Source: Entrophospora sp. SA101 (taxonomy: Eukaryota; Glomeromycota; Glomeromycetes; Entrophosporales; Entrophosporaceae). Taken from it: a stretch of 64,000 nt of DNA. Position 1 is the first letter of the stretch; the number at the start of each line of letters is the position of its first letter. Below the pieces are notes generated by a model. The model did not search any database, was not told where the DNA came from, and saw nothing but the letters and a program-made list of their open reading frames with translations. Positions 1 to 13,928 of the stretch are shown piece by piece. Location of the stretch: positions 1-64,000 of the forward strand of contig CAUDNR010003524.1 of the NCBI GenBank assembly GCA_958430865.1, in the 5' to 3' direction. The translations under genes were made by a program, and so were the position numbers.

Positions 1-827
1 TGATTGTTGACAAAATGAATCAAACCAACATTTATTTATTTTTACGTTATCAAATTCACGATTTTGATTGGCCAATCAACAATTGCATGGGTTAAAATTT
101 TGTTACCTGTTCTTATTCCTTTGCTCAAACAAATAATTGTTTTTATGTGTCAATTATTAGTAAACGTTCTGGTCTTGGGGTAATTCTTGTTGTTAGAAAG
201 AAAATATATGGAAAAAATGATTTCATACTATTTAATTAATGAAAAAACATGAATAAAATAATCTATACTAAACTAATACTAAATATTAAGTAATACATAC
301 AAAAGTAAGTCATCCCAAATTCACAAAGGACATGTTTCACGATTTTATGTTTGTTTTAAAGAATGAATTACAAGGTCTGATTATGCAATGAAGGAAACTT
401 TGTTAACATTTTGTTTGTATTCCAATGTTGTAACTAATTTTTTTATTATGCAAACAGGGGTCTAATTTTTTTACCAATTATAATCTATATATGTTATAGA
501 TTAATATCGCATAAAAAACACGAATTTGGTCAGAGGGTCTCAGAGGTTTGTTTTACTATAAAAGGTCTCATATAAATAGCAGTTTTTTTGTCTAGCAAAG
601 ACTAACATTATTATTATCATTATTAATTTTTGGAAAGAAAAGAAATAAGAAAACTATATAATCTGTTATGGAATTATAGTCATTTGCAGCTTTACTATTA
701 TGATGTGTCATAACTGGTCTAGCAAAAGTATAATTTAAAATATCACATTTTAATTTGTTACATGTGATTTGCCATTTATTTTTTTCAATTGCACAAAATA
801 ATTTTATATTAAAAAAAAATTTTTAAA
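1..827. other. AT-rich upstream region, no gene seen
   Basis: No open frame of note and no recognisable protein similarity on either strand. The last 100 bases before 828 are very A/T-rich and presumably hold the promoter of the first BTB-TLDc copy. No clear TATA box or other element could be singled out. Confidence 0.5.
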
Positions 828-2315
828 ATGAATTCAATATTTGAAAAATATTCTAATGAAAATGAAAGATTATTAAACACTGAAGATTTTTATGATGTAA
901 AAATATATGTTGGTGCAGAACCAAACATTAAAGAAGTTCATGCACATGCATCTATCATATCAGCTCATTGTTCATTTTTTGGCAATGCATTAAGTGATGC
1001 AACAAAAAAAAATGGATATTATATTGTTAAGAATGCCAATATTAGTGAAAAATGTTTCAAGCCTATTCTCAAGTAAGTTTAAATAAATTTATTATTAATA
1101 TTGTATTATATTATTTAATTATTGAATATGTAATAATGATAATAATTTATTTATTGTTGAAAGATTTTTATACACATGTAAAATTGAACTTGAAAATTAT
1201 TCTGGATCTGAAATATTAGAATTAATCATTGCAGCAGAACAACTTGGTATTGAGTCACTTTATGAATATGTGATAAAATACTTTGCTGAAAATCATGAAG
1301 ATTATATCAAAGAAAATCCAGTAAAAACTTACAATTAATTTATGCTAACGAAAGATTTAATGAATTGAAAATTATCTACTTAGAAAAGGTTTGTGAGTAT
1401 AGTGAAAAATTATTTGAATCAAGTGAATTTGAATTGTTGGAAAAATCAATTCTATTGGAAATTCTCAAAAGTGATGATCTTTTCATTAATGAAATGATTA
1501 TTTGGGAAAAAATTCTTAAATGGGGATTGTCAAAACATCCAGAAGTCAATAATATCAATGTTGAAAATTGGTCATCACAAAATTTTGCTGATTTAAGCAA
1601 CACATTGAAAGAGTTTATTCCTTTAATAAGATTTCAGGATATTTCTAAAGATGACTTTGGTTTAAAAATTATTCCATATCACAAACTTTTTCCTAAGATT
1701 TTATGGAATCCTCTTTTACAATTTCATTTTTTCCTGATAGACAACAAACATTGAATTTATTACCATCAAGAAATTCTAAACTTGAATCATTGACAATCAA
1801 TCAAAAACTTACTTTGCTTTTTTGCAAGTTGGATTGATAAAAAAAATCCACAATATAATTTATACAGAGATATTAAATATGAATTTAAACTCATATACTA
1901 TAGCAGTAGAGATGGTAATAGTATAGCTTCTTTTCATCAAAAATGTGATAATATCAATAAAACTCTTGTAGTTGGCAAAATACAGAATTCAGAACAATTA
2001 GTAGGAGGTTATAATCCACTTAATTGGAATTTAAATAATGGAAATAATATATCTAAAAATACAACTGAAAGTTTTATTTTTAATATTAGTAATAGAAATG
2101 ATATTAATTCTGCACAATTTAGTCATGTTATAAAGAATCATCAATGTGCAATTCAATGTCATGGTTCATATTCAGCTCTTTTTGGTTCTGTTGACCTTGG
2201 TTTTATACCAAATAATCTTGTTATTCATAATTCAAATTATTCTTACAGTAACATTAATATAGTATGTAGTAAATATGATGAATTAGAAGTGTTTCAAATA
2301 ATTGATAAAAAATAA
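828..2315 (+). pseudogene. BTB/POZ-BACK-TLDc protein, copy 1, frameshifted
   Basis: Two coding exons, 828-1072 and 1164-2315, separated by a GT-AG intron of 91 bases. Exon 1 carries the start of a BTB/POZ domain. Exon 2 carries the rest of BTB, a BACK-like region and a TLDc domain (FKL-Y-SSRDG and FHQKCD signatures). Against the intact copy at 23225-24704 there is a 1-base deletion near 1328 (causing an early stop), a 1-base deletion in a T run near 1730 and a 1-base insertion in a T run near 1820. BTB domains often recruit substrates to Cul3 ubiquitin ligases, and TLDc domains are linked to oxidative stress and V-ATPase; for this protein the function is unknown. Two of the breaks lie in homopolymers, so read errors are possible, but the first is shared with copy 2. 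Confidence 0.85.
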
Positions 2316-2800
2316 AATCACAAAAAATATTTTTACTATATTAGCTAATGTGAAAAGTTTTTTAATCAATATGTTTTAAAGTTGTTTTTTATTATTTACA
2401 TACATTACCACCTGGCTGATCACATTTTTACAAAAAATCCACATATTAATAAATATAAAATTTTATATCATTCATTATGTTATTTAGGTTTTGAGTAACT
2501 TTATATTGCCACCTTTTATTTATCAATTAAAATAATTTTTTATAATTGAAAAAAAAAATATATATCTAATAGCTGCCCACTGTTAGAAGTACATGTATTC
2601 ATAATAGAATTTGTGCACATTCCTCTTCAGAGCATTTTTTGAATTTGTTGCAAGTCTAATCCCAAAAGGGTAATTATCATTCATAAAATTAGTTTATTTA
2701 TGTTGTACAGCCTTTACATTTATAAAAATTGATTGATAAAACTTTTAAAGGGAAACATTTTCCATAATTTTCATTATTGTAATAGTAGAATTTAATTTAA
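2316..2800. other. Spacer between BTB-TLDc copies 1 and 2
   Basis: AT-rich spacer without a coding frame. It must contain the 3' end of copy 1 and the promoter of copy 2. Nothing else is recognised. Confidence 0.5.
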
Positions 2801-4293
2801 ATGGATTCAAGAATTTTTGAAAAATATTTCAATGAAAATGAAAGATTATTAAATACAGAAGATTTTTATGATGTAAAAATATATCTTGGTGCAGAACCAA
2901 ACATTAAAGAAATTCATGCACATGCATCTATCATATCTGCTCATTGTCCATTCTTTGGCAATATATTAAGTGATGGAACAAAAGAAAATGGTTATTATAT
3001 TGTTAAGGAAGATAGTATCAGTAAAAAATGTTTCAAGCCTATCCTCAAGTAAGTTTAAATAAATTTATTATTAATATTGTATTATATTATTTAATTATTG
3101 AATATGTAATAATGATAATAATTTATTTATTGTTGAAAGATTTTTATACACATGTAAAATTGAACTTGAAAATTATTCTGGATCTGAAATATTAGAATTA
3201 ATCATTGCAGCAGAACAACTTGGTATTGAGTCACTTTATGAATATGTGATAAAATACTTTGCTGAAAATCATGAAGATTATATCAAAGAAAATCCAGTAA
3301 AAACTTACAATTAATTTATGCTAACGAAAGATTTAATGAATTGAAAATTATCTACTTAGAAAAGGTTTGTGAGTATAGTGAAAAATTATTTGAATCAAGT
3401 GAATTTGAATTATTGGAAAAACCAATTCTATTGGAAATTCTCAAAAGTGATGATCTTTTCATTAATGAAATGATTATTTGGGAAAAAATTCTTAAATGGG
3501 GATTGTCAAAACATCCAGAAGTCAATAATATCAATGTTGAAAATTGGTCATCACAAAATTTTGCTGATTTAAGCAACACATTGAAAGAGTTTATTCCTTT
3601 AATAAGATTTCAGGATATTTCTAAAGATGACTTTGGTTTAAAAATTATTCCATATCACAAACTTTTTCCTAAGACTTTATGGAATCATCTTTTACAATTT
3701 CATTTATTTCCTGATAGACAACAAACATTGAGTTTATTACCATCAAGAAATTCTAAACTTGAATCATTGACAATCAATCAAAATCTTATTTTGCTTTTTG
3801 CAAGTTGGATTGATAGAAAAAACCCACAATATAATTCATTCAGGGAAGTTAAATATGAATTTAAACTTATATATTGTGGTAGTAGAGATGGTTTAAGTGT
3901 AGCTGCTTTTCATCAAAAATGTGATAATATCAATAAAACTCTTGTAGTTGGCAAAATACAAAATTCAGATCAATTAGTAGGAGGTTATAACCCACTTAAT
4001 TGGAATTTAAATAATGGAGCTGATATATTTAAGAGTACAACTGAAAGTTTTATTTTCAACATTAGTAATATGAATGACATTAATTCTGGAAGTTTAGTTA
4101 TGTTGTCAATAATAATTATGGGCATGCAATTCGCTGTCATCCTTCACATTTAGCTATTTTTGGTGGTGGTAGTGATCTTATTTTTGGATCAAGCAGCACC
4201 ATTTACAGTAATAGTAGCTCATATAATAACATTAATATAGTAAAGAATAGTAAATATGACGAATTAGAAATATTTCAAATAATTGATAAATAA
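2801..4293 (+). pseudogene. BTB/POZ-BACK-TLDc protein, copy 2, frameshifted
   Basis: Exons 2801-3048 and 3140-4293 with the same intron position as copy 1. The domain order is BTB, BACK, TLDc. There are two breaks: the same 1-base deletion as copy 1 in the segment after ENPVK (about 3300-3304), and a 1-base deletion in the TLDc domain near 4090, after which the correct frame resumes and ends at 4293. A long frame from 3341 to 4153 survives between the breaks. The intron and the first ~570 bases of exon 2 are nearly identical to copy 1, while exon 1 and the 3' part are clearly less similar. A shortened product starting downstream cannot be excluded, but a full-length protein is not encoded as written. 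Confidence 0.85.
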
Positions 4294-6120
4294 TGAAATT
4301 ACAAAAATAAATTATTTCTTAGCAATAAGTTTGTGTAATCTAATATGGATAATTTTTTATTTAAAGATTATTATATTTAAAAAGATTCCTATTCTTTTCT
4401 CAATAATGATAACTTTTTGTATTACATATCTGGACAAAAACATTTGATCACAGAACATATATATTCATAAAAAAACTACATAAAATTTTATATCATTATG
4501 TTGTTTAGGTTTGAAGAGTATCTTATAATGTAGCCTTTGTTTATCTAAAAATAAAAATAATAAAGTTTAGTATCTAGCTGGACACCCATTGTTAAAATAT
4601 ATGCTTCTGCCTTTTCTAACAGAGTTTCTCTTTCAGAGCAGCCTCCAATCCCAAAGCATTTTTTGGATGTGCTGCTTGTTTTTTAAGATTTGGTGATTGC
4701 AAAGGAAATATATTTATATTTTTTTTCAATCCAATTTTGATTATCATTTGTGACTAAAGATAATAAATATTCCTCTAAAATTCCGATGATTAATCTTCTG
4801 CCTATTACTATACTAATAAGGGCTCAGCCCTTTACCACCATGTTTTACTGATTGGGTAAGATTTTCAACATCATGCAGTGTAATTTAGTAATAATTGTCC
4901 CGACTAAATAATTTAGTCAGTTTAGCAAGTGCTTATTTGAGTTATGCAACCAGCACTGATCTTTTTGCCAAACATGAGTTTGGTCAAAATATTGTAAATT
5001 GAGATTCATTTTCTCCAAACACCATTTCAAATATTTGATTATTCCTATTTACTCTCTTAATTTTTTTCAATCTAAAACCTTGGGCCTTTTGCTTTGTTGA
5101 GATTTTTAACATCACCAGAATAATGAGTTATTGTTAATGATCAGCCCTCCACCAGAAAAACATCTCTAAATGCTACCATGTTTTACTGATAGATAAGATT
5201 TCAATATCATAATGACGCCCATCTCTGCACCAAACATGAGTTGGTTGAAATATCACTGACTTCCATTTCCTAACACCCCAACTTTCAAATATTTTTCTCT
5301 GACAAAAGGGAGTTTACTGTGAATAAAATATTAAGTTTATGGAAATTACTACAAATTGTTTTAATAGAAATTTCTATTCTGCTTGTTTCTCTTTTGGTTA
5401 ATTCTTTTTAATTTTTTTGATTGGAAATTTTGGGCTTTCTACTTCAATTAATACTTTTAATATAATAATGAATTATTATGTATTGGAGGTCCAAGAGGTC
5501 TTCCGTCTTCAAAGTTATAAAGTTTAAAAAAACATCCATTACAAACCAAGTAGATTTTATCACAGTCTTACATGGAATTTTAATACCTTGAGATTCTCCT
5601 CATAGAAATCCCACTTAGATTATGACCCAAGGACTTTACCTCTTTCAACTATTATTAATTTTTTCAAAAATTTGATTATTAATAGCAAATTGTTATTTTG
5701 GATGTTATTAGTTTTTTGTTTACTAATTTTTTAGACATGACAGAGTTATGAAATTCCACATGTTTTTTATTTTTCCAAATCCACAGCTTTTATTTTCGGT
5801 ATATAGAAATTGAACACCATACTAATACTGAAGGCAAATGAATAATGTACTGAAGAAAAAAAATGGTATATAGAAAGTGCGTATTGCACCTTTAGTATTG
5901 CATTCACCTTGTGGTATATATATAGGGGCGATGTGAATATAAAATTGCCTTCGAACGGTTTTTATTTTTACAAAAATGTTTATTTACGGAGAGTCTATTC
6001 CGCAAAAAAGGGAAATATCTGTTCAGTCTAGTTTATTTACATCGCACAGCTTTTTAAATAAATTTATTTTATAGTAACCATTCACCATTTTACAATTAAA
6101 TTTTTTAAAAAATAAATTAA
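4294..6120. other. Degenerate repeat-rich spacer
   Basis: No gene is supported. The stretch around 4834-4990 and the one around 5170-5260 share segments (a run ending in CATGTTTTACTGAT, then a later CCAAACATGAG), so they are diverged duplicates of one unknown sequence. Bases 4895-4962 match the right half of the small MITE at 41592-41732. Bases about 5932-6048 carry an imperfect inverted repeat (GCGATGTGAATA facing TTTACATCGC) just upstream of BTB-TLDc copy 3. Confidence 0.45.
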
Positions 6121-7632
6121 ATGGATTCAACAATTTTGGAAAAATATTTCAATGAAAATGAAAGATTATTAAATACAGAAGAATTTTATGATGTAAAAAT
6201 ATATCTTGGTGTAAAACCGAACATTAAAGAAGTTCATGCACATGCATCTATCATATCTGCTCATTGTCCATTTTTTAGCAATGCTTTAAGTGATGCAACA
6301 AAAGAAAATGGATATTATATTGTTAAGGAAGCTATTATTAATGAAAAAAAATTCAAATCTATTCTCAAGTAAGTTTAAATAAATATATTATTTATTTTAA
6401 TTATTATTGTATTATTCATTTATTGAATATATAATAATCTGTTTAATTGTTGAAAGATTTTTATATACATGCAAAATTGAATTTGAAGATTATTCTGGAG
6501 CTGAAGTATTGGAACTGTTAATTGCAACAGATCAATTTGGCATTGAGTCACTTTATGAATATATTATGAAATACTTTATTGAAAATCATGAAGATTATAT
6601 AAAAGAAAATCCAGTTAAAATTTTACAATTGATTTATGCTAATGAAAAATTTATTGAATTGAAAAATATCTATTTAGAAAAGTTTTGCAATTATAGTGAA
6701 AAATTATTTGAATCAAGTGGATTTGAATTGTTGGAAAAACCAATTTTACTAGAAATTCTCAAAAGAGATGATTTTTCAGTTGATGAAATAATTATTTGGG
6801 AAAATATTCTTAAATGGGGTTTGGCAAAACATCCAGAAATCAATAATATCAATGTTGAAGATTGGCCATTACAAAATTTTGTTAATTTAGGCAACACATT
6901 AAAAGAATTTCTTTAATAAGATTTCAAGGGATTTCTAAAGAAGACTTTTTTAATAAAATTGAACCATATAATCTGCTTTTTCCTAGGACTCTATGGAAAC
7001 CACTTTTACAGCATTATGTATTTCCTGATATACAACAAACATTGAGTTTATTACCATCAAGGAATCCTAAATTTGAAATTTTGAATTCAACACTTGAATC
7101 ATTGACAATCAATCAAAATCTTACTTTACTTTTTGCAAGTTGGATTGATAGAAAAAGCCCACAATATAGTTCATTAAGGGAAGTTAAATATGAATTCAAA
7201 CTTATATATCGTAGTAGCAGAGATGGTTTAAGTGTAGCCACCTTTCATCAAAAATGCAATAATATCAATAAAACTCTTATAGTTGGCAAAATACAAAATT
7301 CAGATCAATTAGTAGGAGGTTATAACCCACTTAATTGGAATTTAAATAATGGAAGTTATATAGCTAAAAATACAACTGAAAGTTTTATTTTTAATATTAG
7401 CAATAGAAATAACATTAATTCTGGACAGTTTAGTTATGTTACTAATGATTATCAATATGCAATTCGCTGTCATCCTTTATATTTAGCTGTTTTTGGTGGT
7501 AATAATGATCTTCTTTTTTATCCAATCAGCACCATTTACAGTATTAGTTGGTCATATAATAATATTAATATAGTGAGTGGTAGTAAATTTGATGAATTAG
7601 AAGTATTTCAAATAATAAAATTACAAAAATAA
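6121..7632 (+). pseudogene. BTB/POZ-BACK-TLDc protein, copy 3, frameshifted
   Basis: Exons 6121-6368 and 6457-7632, with GT-AG boundaries at the family's conserved position in codon 83. The encoded order is BTB, BACK, TLDc. The only break is a 4-base deletion at about 6910 relative to the other copies, just after the NTLKEF segment between BACK and TLDc. It stops the frame at 6916. The original frame then runs open through the TLDc domain to 7632. Exon 1 is closest to copy 4 on the opposite strand. A 4-base loss is less likely than a homopolymer slip to be a read error, so this copy is probably a young pseudogene, or it makes a BTB-BACK protein without TLDc. Confidence 0.85.
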
Positions 7633-8650
7633 TTATTTTGTTTTACTATTTTACCAATAAATTTATATGTATTATAGTTAATACGGATATTTTTTTTAAA
7701 TAAAGGTTATTTTATTTTAAAGGCTACTTAATACTCTTCTCTCAATAATAATACTCGTCATACATAATATATTCCATTCATTCAACAATAATTCAAATAA
7801 TAATATTGTATAATGGACATAAAAAATGATTTTTATCAAGTAACGTGAGCAGTATGTTAAATTCAAATTTAGGGAATGTTAGTGATGTAAGAATAAGTTC
7901 TACGAATAATAAAAAAGCTTGTTACCAGAGTGGATTGTAGTTGATTCCTTGCCTTTTAATGTATTTGCTTCAAGAAAAGGTTTCAAGAGATTCATTCATA
8001 AAGCAGATTCATCAAGGTTCATGCTCCATGTTACAAATTAAAGATTTAACCCTTAGTTGTGGACTGCAAGATCTAAATTATGATACATAGGATCGGGGTA
8101 ACTTACCATTGGCCTTCACCAAATTACTAATTATTTGACGAATTGCTTGCTAAAGTCGAGTTTATACATACTTAGTTCGAGCCAACTCGAAATTTAATAT
8201 TATTTTCTTTTTTATAAAATCACGATAGTTGAATTTTAGCATCATCATCAATGACAAACTAAAATTTTAAAAAATTTTTTTTTAGATGAAACACAGTTAA
8301 ACCTCGTTTCAACTAATCCGTGCATTTAAAATTTATACCAAAATTACGTTTCAATGTTTTTAAAAACTCGTTGTAATTATAACAAGGTTTAACTGTATGA
8401 AATTTCACAATATGGAGAATTAAAACGGAATGCAAAAACGTTTTAGAGTTTCTAATTCGTGGTAGTAACATTCGAATTATTTGTTTATTCGTTTTATTCA
8501 AATTATTCGTTTTATTCGAATACTTAATTCATAACAAATAAAACAAATAATTCGAATAAACCTTATTCGAATAGAAACTACAAGTTGAGCAAGCTCGAGT
8601 TAAAACTTGAATTTTCAAGTTCGAGCTGAATTCAAAAAATAGACTCTTTA
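7633..8650. other. Intergenic region with small inverted repeats
   Basis: No gene is supported. It contains the short MITE-like element listed at 8293-8396, and an inverted repeat around 8472-8560 in which ATTCGAATTATTTG faces CAAATAATTCGAAT. A further pair of TCGAG-containing segments near 8175-8195 and 8585-8630 lies outside it. Confidence 0.45.
8293..8396. mobile_element. Short MITE-like element with pogo/mariner-like ends
   Basis: Terminal inverted repeats ACAGTTAAACCTCGTT and AACAAGGTTTAACTGT bound 104 bases with no coding capacity. Ends of the form CAGT-AAACCTCG are typical of pogo/Tc1-mariner elements. The assignment rests on the ends alone. Confidence 0.5.
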
Positions 8651-8724
8651 AATTGTTTTTTAGGTAATAGATTGCATTAAATAAAATAAAACCTTATGAA
8701 ATAATAGGATAATAATTCGTTACC

Positions 8725-9450
8725 TGAAAAATCAAACTTGAACCGCTTCAGCTCGTTCAGAGCTTTACTTTCCACTCGCAATTTAAAGTACAAGAAGAAA
8801 ATTCAAGATCATCATTACAACAAACAAAAGTTACTCCTTTTTTTGAATCCATTTTTGATAATCAAAGTGACAAAGAATTTTCTCAAGTATTTGGATATTC
8901 AATTAATACAACCTTGGATTTGAATTTCCAATTCTTTCAACCATTGAAGGAAAATTGCAATATCAGCTACATCTAAAAAGAACAAGATTAGGATCGATGA
9001 GGTCAAAAATCGAAGAAATGGATCTATACTATTTTAAATAAATATTTATCTTTTTCGTTCAACCGTTAATGGAGCAACTTCAAAATAGAAAGATTTATCA
9101 TCCTGTAGGTTGAAATCTTGCATTCATTGCTGGTGATAAGAGTGTAAAACATATCCATTTGCATTTTGCTCCTAAGAAAGATCGTAGACATTACTGGGTG
9201 AAAGAGGAAGAGTTTGTACCTATTGCCAAACAAATGCCAAGAAAAACTTGAAATTAAACCAGGAATAATTGGAGAAACTAATAATTGCATTTCCCAATTA
9301 GCTTCTCCGGAAGGACCTTTAACCAAAGAACACATATCGTCAATTCTAAAAAAGCTATCAAAGAAAACCTGGGATCAAATTGGTGAGCTTCTTTTAGATG
9401 ATGCAAAGATAAAGAAAAAAAATCAGCGATCTAAAAACTCTGTAGGTTAA
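8725..9450 (+). pseudogene. Unrecognised broken gene or element remnant
   Basis: Several frames in succession look protein-like but are interrupted. One frame runs to a stop at about 8973. A second runs from about 9069 through an in-frame stop to about 9252 and includes HIHLHFAPKKDRRHYW. A third runs from about 9227 to 9450 and includes SPEGPLTKEHISSILKKLSK. The switch of frame between the last two needs a frameshift or splice near 9230, and no good splice pair is visible. I do not recognise a family. It is either a decayed gene or part of a mobile element. Confidence 0.3.
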
Positions 9451-11210
9451 CATTATCCTGGGCAAATGACTTGAATTGGACAAACTGATTACTGGGGTTT
9501 CAGGTTCATATAATTCCTTGATTTGCTTATGTCAATTATGTTCCAGGAGGCTACGTACGAGGAAAAAACCAGGTGGAGGATAAAATAGATTTTAGAAAAT
9601 TAGAAATCAGAGAAATAACAAGAAACAAAGAGCAGTAGGTTATATTTTTGGTTTGGTTACCGTGGAGGCTATTGAATAATTAAAGGATGTGTGTAAAAAT
9701 AAAACATTCAATCTAGATGGTCACATTTAATACTATTACTATTACGATTTTGAACCCTAAAATCCTTTGTAGTACAAATGTTCACTTGGTTTTGTTTGCT
9801 CCATATAATAGCAACACTATTACTATTACTTTTATTGTAATGACAATCTAAACATCAACATATATGTATGTATGTATTCATCTTATTTCTAATTATCATT
9901 ATATAATGAATCTTCTTTCCTTGCACGACATATCATTCATTACTAAAAAGGAGAAACATATCAAAAAAAGTATAAATTTTTTATTATATTATTATTTATA
10001 TTTTTAAATTTTTTTTTCTTTTTTTAAAAAAAAATCAATTGTCTAAATACCAGATTTTTATATGCGTGTATATACATATACGATTTTTCTTTGATTTTTT
10101 AAAAAAAAATTAATAATTAATACAATTAATTAAAGCAATTTTCTTTTTTTTTTATATATTTCAATTTTTTTCTATTATAATTAATTAAAATAATAATAAT
10201 AATAAGTTGAATTAATAAAAGAGTGTAAAAATATATATATTTATATTATATTATTATCATCATTAAAATTTTTTAACAAAAATTCTATCTATTAATTAAA
10301 AAAGTATTACACAAAAAATAATAATAATAATAAAAAACCAACTTTAAAAATAATTGCTATACAATTAATGATTGAAGTAGTAGAAAAATTAATTGGTTAA
10401 TTGTATTTTACATTTGAAAATTGTATATGAGAAAGTTGATAATTGATGGAGATTTTTCTCCAAAAAAAAAATAAAAAAAATTTGTTGAAAAAAAAAACAA
10501 GGAAAAAAAAAATTTTTTTTTTAAAGTAGCAGAAAATAGAAAAAATAATGTTTTTGTTTTATTTATAAATAAAGTAAAAATTAAGAAGTAGAAAATAATT
10601 AAAAAATTATCTAATCCAAAATGAAATAAAAAGGAAAAAGAAAATAAAAAAAAGATTGTATTATATTAAGTTGGTGTAATTATGTGTATAAATTATGGTG
10701 TGATTGTTGTTGAATGAATGGTAATAGTTAGAATGAGGGAAAGAGAAAAAGGGATGGAAATCTAAAGTTAAAAATAATTTGGCGTCCTTGAACTTTTGCC
10801 CCTTGAGATTTTTTTTCTTGAATTTTTATTTCCTGGTCAACCTGAAATGATTAATGATGTTGATTTTGATTTTCATTGAGATAAAAGATGATTTCGTTGG
10901 TTTGATGGATGATAGGTGGATATATTTGGATAAGTGGTAGTGGTAGGTAGTATTGGTTATACAGTTGGATTAATGGTAGTAGTTTTGTTTTAAGATTAAT
11001 TTATATATAGTTTTGAAAAGAAAATTAGAAAAATATAGATTAGATAAAAATATTATTATGTTATGATTTTGTGTATATGTATGTATATATATTGTTATCC
11101 TACAATTGCTATCTATATATTAATTAAGACTAATAATAATTTATAATAATAAGATCTTTAAATTGTTCCTCTTTTCTCTCCCGCATTTTTCCATAATTTA
11201 ATAATAATTC

Positions 11211-11246
<36 letters not shown>

Positions 11247-11551
11247 TCTCCGTACAATCAACAATATATATATCTATTTTAAATCACGTCAATATACATA
11301 TAGTGTGTATATGTAGATAGGTTTTTATTTGTTTTCCCTTCCCAAAAATAAGTTGAATTCTACATACGCGAACAATAGATGAACACGTATTATATTTCAG
11401 ATTGGTATATAAATAAAAACTGAAATAACACAAAAATAAAAAAAAAAATAACAAAAGAAAAAAAACCAGAAAGAAAATATTTTCATTTCTTTTTTTTTTT
11501 TTCAAAACAATTTGAACATGATAATAATAATAATAATAAATAATTAAAAAC
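9451..11551. other. Very AT-rich intergenic region
   Basis: Long runs of A and T, an (AT)n microsatellite at about 11214-11244 and several AAT/ATT runs. The right part must hold the 3' untranslated region of the casein kinase gene, which ends at 11552 on the minus strand. No gene was seen. Confidence 0.5.
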
Positions 11552-13928
11552 TTAGCTACACATACTACATGTAATAACTCCAATCAATTTTTGTAAAAAT
11601 CCTTTTCTTCTATGGGAATTTGAATCTGCCGGATTGTTTCCTTGAACACCCGATGAATTATTTATACCGCCATTTCCACCGTTCATTACAGGTCGGCCAG
11701 AATATGCATTTATATCATCCATTCCGGAATTCATGACCGCAACACCGCCGGTATGTTTTTGTGGTTTACCACCAGCTCGTTGTGGTTTTGTGTTTGATGA
11801 ATGGATTAGAGCAGGTGAAGGTTGTGTTTGTTGTTGATTATTACGGTTCACTGATGATCCACGATTAAGCGAGGATCGATGATTATGATTGCGTGGATCG
11901 GTATGATATTGATGATGGGAGGGTTGATGAATTGCACCTGTTGTACTATATTGCTGAGAGGAACCACCGTGAAGTGTTATGTGAGGGTTAGTGTCAGGAT
12001 TGAGTGTGTTATCATCTTTCCGCTATTGACATGCATAACAATTAATATACAGATCAAAAAGCGAAGAAGATTAAATGGTAGATAACAACACATACATATA
12101 TAACATATGTGTACATGTGTGGATATATCTATTATTTGATATAAAACAAAACTTACAATGCTTGCCTCCCAGCCCCTTCCACCATTTAATAAATTCCAAT
12201 CGTAAACACCATCTTCAACTTCACTGAGATTTTTTAATACTTTTGTAAAAAGTTCTCTCAAAAAATCGTAATCAGGATTTTCTTCAAATCCAAGTTTACG
12301 AACGTAATTTAAATAAATTCCAAATTCCTCTACAAATAAACAAGTATAAATTAGATTAATGTAAAGAAATATATGTACATAGATATATATTCATATATTT
12401 GTGCGTGCGTGTGTGTGTATATATATATATATATATGCACATACCTGGAAATCCTTCACATAATTCTTTAATTGGAGTTGTTTGTTTTTTTTCACCGATT
12501 TTCTCATATTTTTGTTTATTTGTAGCAGCTTTGAGCCCTTGCCATGGTAATCCACCCCTTAAAAAGTACATGAATACATGACCAAGAGCCTCTAAATCAT
12601 CACGTCTTGATTGCTCTATGATTTTAATTATTTTATAAAAAAAAATAAAAGTATTAAATAATTAAATAATTTATATAATTATGTGTATTTGAAAAGTATC
12701 TTTTTACCTCTTCCTAAATGAGTGTTGATGCTCATATATCTGGCTGTGCCACTTAAACTTTTCCTTTCCCGATATGGAATATGTTGTTTTGTTTTTGGAT
12801 CTCGATATTGTTTGGCCATACCGAAATCAACAACATGGATTATATTTGCAATTCTTGTTGACGGTCTACCCACCAAAAAATTATCTGGTTTAATATCTCT
12901 ATAAATCAGGTTCCTTTCATGAATAGTTTGTACCCTTGTAAGCTGTAGAATAGATATAATAATACATGAAAAAGATATAAATAAAAATATGCGTAGATAT
13001 AAATGTAATGTGTATTAGTTTATTGATCTAATAATTTCACGAATATTTCACTCTCCCACTACAAGCTATATAATCCATATCTCCACATTCATCCTTTCTC
13101 ACAAATTATCGCACACTCACACAACAATATGCATACCATTTGTTTTGCTACCATGACAACTGTTTTAATGCTAAATTTTCTTCCGCACATATCAAACAAA
13201 TCCTCTAGACTGGGGCCAAGAAGATCAATCACTAGTATGTTGTGAAGGCCCTCTTGTCCAAAATAATATACATTTGGTATACCCGCTATACATTGAAATA
13301 AATATGAAAAGTGTGAATAATGGGTGTGATGTAAATGATAATAACAATACAGTAAAAGTTATCGAAAATGATGATTTACACATACGCGACCCTGCTAAAA
13401 TTTTATATGTTCTATATTCATCTCGTAGCTGTGGTGCTTCACTTTTTCTTGGTTCCTGAAAATTTTAGATAATATTGATGATTATGATAAGTTTGTTTTT
13501 TTTTAAACCCGTTAAATTTGATCAAAACCAATTTTTCTTCTAAAATAATACATACAAACTTTATGGCAACTTGTTGGTTGTTTAACAAATTAGTCCCTAA
13601 TCAAAAAAAAAAATTTTTTTTTAGATTGATTTACCGGATATACATCAAATGAATTTAATCGTATTCAAATAATAATCAAATCTCTCTTTGCTAGAATCAT
13701 GTTTGCGTGTGAGCGTGTGAGAGAAATTATTTATTTGTAAAAATAATTCTTTGTGTGAATATTATTTTTCCTTTTGTTCTTTGCCTCTTTACCTTCAAAA
13801 ATAACACCAAAGCTTCCTTCGCCGATTTTTTTTCCAACTCGGTAGTGAACGCCCACAACATTTGAGTGTAAATTGTGTGAACTATTTGGCATGTTATTTG
13901 TCATGTGATGGTGATGGTTTGCAGCCAT
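11552..13928 (-). CDS. Casein kinase 1, YCK-type, C-terminal cysteines
   Basis: Eight coding exons on the minus strand: 13928-13793, 13596-13556, 13455-13386, 13285-13137, 12942-12708, 12615-12445, 12329-12157, 12022-11552. Together they encode 481 residues, and all introns are GT-AG. The kinase domain has the glycine loop (residues 36-41), the ATP lysine K58, RDIKPDN with D148, and DFG with D171, followed by the CK1-specific region ending in SINTHLG. The N terminus is His/Asn-rich, and the C-terminal tail after the domain is rich in Asn, Gln, His and Ser. The last residues, ITCSMCS, offer cysteines for palmitoylation, as known for yeast Yck1/2, which are anchored to the plasma membrane; that role is inferred here. 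The family phosphorylates Ser/Thr in acidic or primed sites and acts in nutrient signalling, endocytosis and morphogenesis. The gene lies head to head with the Erg27-like gene, 1.03 kb apart. Confidence 0.95.
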